Below are positions 58,657 through 64,000 of a DNA stretch of 64,000 bases, piece after piece; the stretch's first letter is position 1; every line of letters starts with the position of its first letter. Position numbers and translations under genes: made by a program. A model generated the notes under the pieces. That model was not told where the DNA came from and did not search any database. It saw only the letters and a list, made by a program, of their open reading frames with translations. Location of the stretch: positions 19,954 to 83,953 of the forward strand of contig UPYT01000015.1 of NCBI GenBank assembly GCA_900538475.1, written 5' to 3'. The DNA is from an uncultured Clostridium sp. (GTDB lineage: Bacteria; Bacillota; Clostridia; Lachnospirales; Lachnospiraceae).

Positions 58657-60407
58657 TGAACAGAATCAATTTGAAAAAGCTCCTGATTCTGAACATCCCG
58701 TATATTCTGGTGGGATTGTTTGCAACGAATCTTGGAGAAGCATGGCGGTTGGCTGAGGGTGCAGATTCTTCTGCAAAAATCCTCAGCTTTTTTTATGTCC
58801 TTCCGGTTGCTCTGGGCAATCCACTTCCCAGCTTTTACCCGCTGGATTTGCTGGTGGGAATTGCCTGTGGCGCAGGGCTTCGGCTTGCGGTTTATCTGAA
58901 AAGCAAAAACGCCAAGAAGTACCGGCACAATGTGGAGTATGGTTCTGCCCGTTGGGGTACAGCCAAAGACATTGAGCCGTTCACCGCTCCGAAGTTTGAG
59001 GACAACATCATCCTGACGAAAACGGAACGGCTGATGATGTCCAACCGACCGAAGAATCCTGCCAATGCCAGAAACAAAAATGTTTTGATTATCGGAGGTT
59101 CAGGTTCAGGAAAAACAAGGTTCTGGCTGAAACCGAATCTTCTCCAGATGCACTCCAGCTATGTGGTTACAGACCCGAAAGGCAGCATTGTCATCGAGTG
59201 CGGCAATGCTTTGTTGAAGCATGGCTATAACATCAAGATTTTCAACACCATCAACTTTAGAAAGTCGATGCACTACAATCCATTCGCCTATATCCATTCA
59301 GAAAAAGACATCCTGAAGCTGGTGACGACATTGATTGCCAATACCAAAGGCGACGGGAAAGCCGGTGACGAGTTCTGGACGAAAGCAGAAACCCTTCTGT
59401 ATTGCGCTCTGATTGGCTATATCCACTATGAAGCACCGGTAGAGGAACAGAACTTCTCCACTCTGATTGAGTTCTTAAACGCAATGGAGGTGCGTGAGGA
59501 CGATGAGGAGTTCCAGAATCCGGTTGACCTGATGTTTGAAGCTCTGGAAAAGAAAAAGCCAAATCATTTTGCGGTTCGTCAGTACAAGAAGTACAAGCTG
59601 GCTGCCGGTAAAACGGCAAAGAGTATTCTGATTTCCTGCGGTGCGAGACTTGCTCCCTTCGATATTCAGGAAGTCCGGGACATTACAGCCTATGACGAAT
59701 TGCAGTTAGATACCCTCGGAGACAAGAAAACAGCACTGTTCCTGATTATGTCGGATACGGATGCGACTTTTAATTTCCTGATCTCCATGATTTATACCCA
59801 GCTGTTCAATCTGCTTTGTGAGAAAGCAGATGATGTGTACGGCGGCAGACTTCCGGTTCATGTGCGCTGTCTGATTGACGAAGCGGCAAATATCGGTCAG
59901 ATTCCCAATCTGGAAAAGCTGGTTGCGACCATCCGGAGTCGTGAAATATCTGCCTGTCTCGTCCTTCAGGCACAGTCTCAGCTGAAAGCCATTTATAAGG
60001 ACAATTCAGACACCATCATTGGCAACATGGATTCCCGTATTTTCCTCGGCGGTTCTGAGCCGACCACGCTGAAAGAGTTGAATCAGGCACTTGGAAAAGA
60101 GACCATCGACACCTACAACACTTCAAATACCAGAGGCAACAGCCCATCCTACGGCATGAATTATCAGAAGCTGGGGAAAGACCTTGCTACTGTGGATGAG
60201 CTGGCAGTTCTGGATGGTGGTAAGTGCATCTTGCAGCTGCGTGGTGTGAGACCGTTTCTGTCTGACAAGTACGATCTGACACAGCATCCGAACTATAAGT
60301 ACACATCAGACTACGACAAAAAGAATGAGTTCAACATCGAACAGTTTCTGAGTCGTAGATTGAAATTAAAGGCAGGTGATGAATTTGTAGTAGTCGATGC
60401 CGATTAA
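58656..60407 (+). CDS. VirD4/TraG-type coupling ATPase (type IV secretion)
   Basis: 583 residues. Two N-terminal transmembrane helices (LILNIPYILVGLFATNLGEA; about 70-90), then a RecA-like domain: Walker A IIGGSGSGKTRFW (about 146-156), SYVVTDPKGSIVIECGNALL, and Walker B RCLIDEAANIGQIPNLEKLV (about 404-423). Brings the relaxosome to the mating channel. Uses ATP to pump DNA. ATG overlaps the stop of PcfB by one base; GTG one codon upstream is possible. Confidence 0.94.
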   Translation: MNRINLKKLLILNIPYILVGLFATNLGEAWRLAEGADSSAKILSFFYVLPVALGNPLPSFYPLDLLVGIACGAGLRLAVYLKSKNAKKYRHNVEYGSARWGTAKDIEPFTAPKFEDNIILTKTERLMMSNRPKNPANARNKNVLIIGGSGSGKTRFWLKPNLLQMHSSYVVTDPKGSIVIECGNALLKHGYNIKIFNTINFRKSMHYNPFAYIHSEKDILKLVTTLIANTKGDGKAGDEFWTKAETLLYCALIGYIHYEAPVEEQNFSTLIEFLNAMEVREDDEEFQNPVDLMFEALEKKKPNHFAVRQYKKYKLAAGKTAKSILISCGARLAPFDIQEVRDITAYDELQLDTLGDKKTALFLIMSDTDATFNFLISMIYTQLFNLLCEKADDVYGGRLPVHVRCLIDEAANIGQIPNLEKLVATIRSREISACLVLQAQSQLKAIYKDNSDTIIGNMDSRIFLGGSEPTTLKELNQALGKETIDTYNTSNTRGNSPSYGMNYQKLGKDLATVDELAVLDGGKCILQLRGVRPFLSDKYDLTQHPNYKYTSDYDKKNEFNIEQFLSRRLKLKAGDEFVVVDAD

Positions 60408-60419
60408 AGGAGGGTCTTA

Positions 60420-60731
60420 ATGGAAAAAACTCCCCAATTCAATATTGAGGAAACATTCTGTGAATACCTGTCCAAGTATTAAAGAGGTTCCAACAATCCG
60501 GTTTCAAGTAAAACGCTTGAAGCCGTTTTTCATGTAAAAGGGTCAGAAATCAGAAGAATCGTCAATTCCCTGCGAAGCAAAGGTGAACCTATTTGCAGCA
60601 ATTATGATGGCTACTTCTATGCGGATAATCAGCATGAAATCAGTGCAACGATTGCCCAACTGACAAGCCGTATCCAGAAGATTGCGAAAGCAAGGGATGG
60701 CTTGGTGAATCGCACCGGCAAAGATGATTGA
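60420..60731 (+). pseudogene. Small winged-helix-like element protein with in-frame stop
   Basis: Frame ATG 60420 (MEKTPQFNIEETFCEYLSKY) ends at TAA 60480-60482 and then continues in the same frame as RGSNNPVSSKTLEAVFHVKG and IRRIVNSLRSKGEPICSNYD, CSNYDGYFYADNQHEISAT and a helical end, to TGA 60729. Joined length is 103 codons. The fold looks like a winged helix that may regulate transfer. A single base change (for example CAA or AAA to TAA) would explain it. GGAGGGTC is a good ribosome site, so the stop is not a start artefact. Confidence 0.65.
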
Positions 60732-60795
60732 CCCTATTTCCCTTGAAAGGTGGTGGTGATAGATATGATTGCAGTTGAATAGTCTCGTTGTCTCT

Positions 60796-60835
60796 GCCCT
60801 CCGACCGGTTCTCCGGTATTGTGGAGGGCTTTTTT
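60796..60835 (+). terminator. Terminator/attenuator before Maff2
   Basis: GCCCTCC pairs with GGAGGGC, with inner ACCGG/CCGGT, followed by TTTTTT. It lies 39 bp before the Maff2 start and just after a five-codon frame ATGATTGCAGTTGAATAG with GGTGGTGG upstream, which suggests transcript attenuation. Confidence 0.75.
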
Positions 60836-60874
60836 CATTTCAAAATCCATTTCAAATATCAGGAGGAAACGTAT

Positions 60875-63860
60875 ATGGCATTTTTCAACAGCGCAGTAAC
60901 CGTTCTTCAGACCCTCGTGATTGCTCTTGGCGCAGGTCTCGGCATCTGGGGTGCAATCAACCTGCTTGAAGGCTACGGCAACGACAACCGTGCGACACGT
61001 TCGTAAGTGAAAAGCTTGCGCACAAAGTCGAAGGGCAATTGTAGCCCGAAACTTTGGAGAACTGATATTCCGATGGGTGAAATGAGGGGGTAACGTCCCG
61101 AAGCGCCACCCTAATACTCCGAATGGCGGGGAGCATGCAACGGCTCTCTCCAAAAGTTTATAGAGCTCGGTGAAGTCGGCAGAGAGCAACCGTAAGACTG
61201 GTTTTCAGACCAGACACGAAAGCTGTCCAGAGGTGGATGGTGTTGCCTATATGCCGGGGGTCGGATATCCATGGTGAGAATGTATGAAAATACTGACGAA
61301 ATTCTGAATGTACGAGTCTAAACGTTGATGCTGTCGAAAGGCAGTACACCTTTCATGGTGGTATCTGTGGGCGAGTAAAATTGGTTGTTATGAAAGTCCA
61401 TGCATCGTTACAGGCGGTGCGGTTATGCATGACCAGATACAGGCTTAGAGGAAGAACCTAAAGATATCCAATGATAGGAATATCGGAACGTGGAAAGCTG
61501 GGAACACGGAGGCGGTTGCAAGCCAGTGATGTGGTGGATGGGAATACCTTCGCGAGAGGGCAATAACCATTCTTTATTCCAGTGAGAGTAGTGGCACAGT
61601 ACCTGTGAAGCCGTGAATAAGTAAGCGGTGGAGGGATAGCCACAAGTCGAATTCAGCAAAGAAAATGAAAACACAACAAACACAGCTTCGAGTATGACAA
61701 AGAAAATCCAAACCGAAGGGAGAGGATGCCTGTGTTGACTTCGGGGCAGCAAGAAAGGAAAAGTAAACAGAGAAAAATCCGCAACTCAGAGTATTACGAC
61801 ATGGAAGGTACTTTTGACAGGCTGTATGCAGAAAGTAAGAAAGATAAAACCTTCAACCATCTGATGGAAATCATCGAGAGTGAAGAAAATATCAAGCTTG
61901 CATACAGAACGATAAAGAAGAATACAGGAAGTGATACTTCGGGAGTGGATAAAAGGACGATAGCCGACCTTGCAAAGTTAAGCGAGGAAGAATACGTCCG
62001 TCTCATACGGAAACAATTCAGTAATTATCATCCACGACCCGTAAGGCGAGTGGATATACCAAAGCCCAATGGAAAGACCAGACCTCTGGGAATTCCAACT
62101 ATCGTAGATCGGATCGTACAGCAATGTATTTTGCAGGTCATGGAGCCGATATGTGAAGCAAAATTCAGTGAGAACTCCAACGGGTTCCGCCCGAACCGTT
62201 CCGCTGAGACTGCTATTGCGCAATGCATGAGGCTGATACAGGTACAGCATCTGTACCATGTGGTTGACCTCGATATTAAAGGCTTCTTTGATAATATCAG
62301 CCATACAAAGCTGATTCGTCAGATATGGGCATTGGGAATCCGGGACAAAAAGCTGTTATGCATTATAAAAGAGATGCTGAAAGCACCTGTTGTTCTGCCA
62401 AATGGAGAGAAAACATATCCCGCACGGGGTACCCCGCAAGGCGGTATTTTGTCGCCATTGCTTGCAAACATCGTATTGAATGAACTGGATTGGTGGATTG
62501 CTTCCCAGTGGGAGCAGATGCCAACAAAGACAAAATTCAAAACAAGGAGCAATGTGCAGGGAACAGAGATTAAGAGCCACGCCTACAGGGCTCTGCGCCG
62601 GAGCAGACTAAAAGAGATGCATGCAGTTCGGTACGCAGATGATTTTAAAATTTTCTGCGCAACACATGAGGATGCTGTCAGAGCATACAAGGCAACAGAG
62701 TTATGGCTAAAGGACAGGCTGGGGCTGGAAATCAGCCCTGACAAATCCAAAGTAGTTAATCTCAAAAGACAGTATTCTGATTTTCTCGGGTTCAAACTGA
62801 AAATCCGTAAAAAGGGTAAGAAATATGTAGTTCGGTCTCATATGAGCGATAAAGCATACAAAAAGGCTCATGAAAAAGTCTCGGAAGAAGTAAAGAAACT
62901 GGCTCATTCGTCAGATGATAATGCTCAGTTCATGCAGCTTCAGAAATACAACTCTGTAGTTGCCGGACTTCATGAATACTATTGTATTTCTACAGAAGTA
63001 TCTCATGACTTCAGCAGACTTGCCTTCAGTATCAACAAACAGCTCAGAAACAGACTGAAAGGCGACTTATCCAAAAAGGGACAACTCAGAAATGGGTTTA
63101 TTAAAGAAAAGTATGGAGCAAGCAGACAGATGAGGTTCCTTCATGGACGTCCGGTGGTTCCACTGGGATATGTCCAGTCAAAGAATGCCCAGCATAAAAG
63201 GAAATCCATCAATAAATATACGGTCAAAGGTCGGGAACAGATTCATAAGAATCTTGCAATCGACACAGCGACAATGTTATGGCTGATGAGAAATCCTGTA
63301 AAGGGCAGAACCATTGAATATGCGGATAACCGTATTTCTTTGTATGCGGCACAGTATGGTAAATGTGCAGTGACAGGAATTCCGATGAATTCCCACGATA
63401 TTCACTGCCACCATAAAGTACCGGTAAGCAATGGCGGTTCGGATGAATACGCAAATCTTATTCTTGTCAGCAAAGCGGTTCATATCCTTATCCATGCTTC
63501 TTCAGAACCTACGATTGAGAAGTACCTGAAATCCTTAAATCTTGACAATAAACAAATAGAAAAGCTTAACAAACTTCGTACTATGGCAGAAATGCCACCT
63601 ATTATTCTTTGAATTTAATGCTGTAACGAAGTGTGTAAGTTGTGTTTAAAAGCCCTGGACGGCTGAATTCGATGGAGCGCCGTGTGCGGTGAAAGTCGCA
63701 TGCACGGTGTGGAGCGGGGGAAAATCCGGAGATAACTTCAAAGGATTACCTATCGCTATCCGGCGCAAAGTCTCAGGGTATGAAGCAGCTCATGGCAGGC
63801 GGCGGTGTCGCCCTCATCGGAACTACTCTTGTACCCTTGCTTTCCGGTCTCTTTGGTTAA
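60875..63860 (+). CDS. Maff2 family small membrane protein, split by a group II intron
   Basis: Exon 1 is 60875-60989 (MAFFNSAVTVLQTLVIALGA to YGNDN plus one base); exon 2 is 63760-63860 (second and third codon bases of Pro, then GAKSQGMKQLMAGGG to LIGTTLVPLLSGLFG). Spliced length is 71 residues with two transmembrane helices. 115 plus 101 bases give exactly 72 codons. Maff2/TrbC-like proteins are conserved in Tn1549-like elements beside the mating-pair genes and probably form part of the channel or pilus. AGGAGG precedes the ATG. Without splicing translation stops after 43 codons (GTGCGACACG reads into the intron). Confidence 0.88.
61726..63612 (+). CDS. ltrA: Group II intron reverse transcriptase/maturase LtrA
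   Basis: 628 residues. RT domain from about 60 to 345: YHPRPVRRVDIPKPNGKTRP, IVDRIVQQCILQVMEPICEA, NGFRPNRSAETAIAQCMRLI, VVDLDIKGFFDNISHTKLIR, GTPQGGILSPLLANIVLNEL, and VRYADDFKIFC with the YADD catalytic box (303-306). Domain X (maturase) about 380-470, then HNH endonuclease: CAVTGIPMNSHDIHCHHKVP and NGGSDEYANLILVSKAVHIL. Splices and mobilises its intron. ATG after GGGAGAGG. Confidence 0.96.
   Translation: MPVLTSGQQERKSKQRKIRNSEYYDMEGTFDRLYAESKKDKTFNHLMEIIESEENIKLAYRTIKKNTGSDTSGVDKRTIADLAKLSEEEYVRLIRKQFSNYHPRPVRRVDIPKPNGKTRPLGIPTIVDRIVQQCILQVMEPICEAKFSENSNGFRPNRSAETAIAQCMRLIQVQHLYHVVDLDIKGFFDNISHTKLIRQIWALGIRDKKLLCIIKEMLKAPVVLPNGEKTYPARGTPQGGILSPLLANIVLNELDWWIASQWEQMPTKTKFKTRSNVQGTEIKSHAYRALRRSRLKEMHAVRYADDFKIFCATHEDAVRAYKATELWLKDRLGLEISPDKSKVVNLKRQYSDFLGFKLKIRKKGKKYVVRSHMSDKAYKKAHEKVSEEVKKLAHSSDDNAQFMQLQKYNSVVAGLHEYYCISTEVSHDFSRLAFSINKQLRNRLKGDLSKKGQLRNGFIKEKYGASRQMRFLHGRPVVPLGYVQSKNAQHKRKSINKYTVKGREQIHKNLAIDTATMLWLMRNPVKGRTIEYADNRISLYAAQYGKCAVTGIPMNSHDIHCHHKVPVSNGGSDEYANLILVSKAVHILIHASSEPTIEKYLKSLNLDNKQIEKLNKLRTMAEMPPIIL
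63677..63711 (+). ncRNA. Group II intron domain V
   Basis: GCGCCGTGTGCGGTGAAAGT then CGCATGCACGGTGTG forms the two-part hairpin with GAAA loop; the AGC triad sits at its 5' side. It is the catalytic core of the ribozyme. Confidence 0.85.
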
Positions 63861-63885
63861 TCCGTAAAAAAGGAGGTAATCGCCT

Positions 63886-64000
63886 TTGGACAGCATACTC
63901 CAACAGATAACAGACTGGCTGAAAGAAATGCTCGTTTCAGGCATCATGGGAAATCTGTCGGGGATGTTTGAGTCCGTCAACAACCAGGTTGGCGAGATAG
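63886..64000 (+). CDS. VirB6/TrbL-like conjugal membrane protein, 3' end cut by window
   Basis: 38 residues visible from TTG 63886 with AGGAGG nine bases upstream: DSILQQITDWLKEMLVSGIM then NLSGMFESVNNQVGEI. This start is typical of the long TrbL/VirB6-like channel protein that follows Maff2 in Tn1549-like elements. The rest is outside the window. It is 25 bp after the Maff2 stop, so the intron does not separate it from its operon. Confidence 0.8.
   Translation, partial: MDSILQQITDWLKEMLVSGIMGNLSGMFESVNNQVGEI

Larger units (their letters stand above)
60990..63759 (+). mobile_element. Group II intron with LtrA-type ORF
   Basis: 2770 bp. Starts GTGCGACACG (consensus GUGYG) and ends ...CTATCGCTAT (terminal AT variant of AY). 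The 5' ribozyme part (60990-61725) is highly structured, carries many short stems, and encodes no protein. Domain V is at 63677-63711 and Domain VI follows. It interrupts Maff2 in phase 1 and restores a perfect frame on removal. The IEP is at 61726-63612. Confidence 0.92.
52952..64000. mobile_element. Integrative conjugative element (Tn1549-like), left part
   Basis: Starts where the tRNA-Arg fragment breaks off and runs off the window. Cargo: intact tRNA-Arg(CCT), iteron-like motifs, two Cys-rich small proteins, replication initiator, ParA/ParB, accessory proteins, DpnD/PcfM-DUF3846 protein, DUF3801/PcfB, VirD4, Maff2 with group II intron and a VirB6/TrbL-like gene. The order is that of Tn1549/CTn-type elements of Firmicutes. 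No integrase, relaxase or far end is in view, so the boundaries rest on the tRNA break. Codon use and GC rise compared with the chromosome to the left. Confidence 0.8.

Overview
The window is a Firmicutes chromosome segment, most likely a gut Lachnospiraceae close to Blautia. I infer this from the protein style (AdhE, NADP glutamate dehydrogenase, DUF3881, DUF4446, DUF6110, class B sortase pili), the moderate GC content and the Tn1549-like conjugative module. The left end is close to the replication origin: rsmG, parA (soj), parB (spo0J) and three perfect 16-bp parS sites lie in the first 6 kb. Species cannot be fixed from the sequence alone.

Layout: 1-6.4 kb is the origin-proximal segregation region, with an SRPBCC-like gene, a glyoxalase and an alpha/beta hydrolase lying between rsmG and parA. 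6.4-10.4 kb has tandem repeats, a small XRE-type regulator and adhE behind a strong promoter that overlaps a Rex-like operator. 10.6-12.7 kb is an orphan GHKL kinase/LytTR regulator pair. 13.1-24.0 kb is a sortase-assembled pilus locus: a frameshifted BTAD activator, an unknown protein, a giant fibro-slime adhesin, a coiled-coil protein, a signal-peptidase-like protein lacking both catalytic residues, an FctA-like major pilin, a pilin sortase, an FctB-like LPKTG basal pilin and a second class B sortase. 24.7-27.2 kb is a polar amino-acid ABC importer. 27.5-34.0 kb is a LacI regulator and a yiaKLMNO-like operon (YiaL, 2,3-diketogulonate-type reductase, TRAP transporter) with two identical LacI-type operators.

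34-41 kb has an EamA exporter, aspartase, two ABC-F ATPases and an HPr-like protein lacking the phospho-histidine. 41.3-46.8 kb is a ferrous iron and metal module: feoA, feoB, a Cys-rich/HMA fusion, a 26-residue peptide, DUF6110 and a P1B-type ATPase. The last two resemble the mycobacterial PacL/CtpC pair in layout. 47-52.6 kb holds gdhA, a small membrane protein opposite a KdpDE-like two-component system, and DUF3881.

From about 52.95 kb to the window end lies an integrative conjugative element. It begins at the anticodon of a truncated tRNA-Arg(CCT) and carries an intact but different tRNA-Arg(CCT). It continues with small Cys-rich proteins, a replication initiator, ParA/ParB, several accessory proteins, PcfB/DUF3801, a VirD4 coupling ATPase, a Maff2 gene split by a 2.77-kb group II intron, and the start of a VirB6/TrbL-like gene. 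Three families of intergenic repeats recur through the chromosomal part: a 70-90 bp element with AACTGTTCAG ends, a longer hairpin element starting CATAGGAAA, and 51-bp tandem units with TGCACAA/TTGTGCA dyads.
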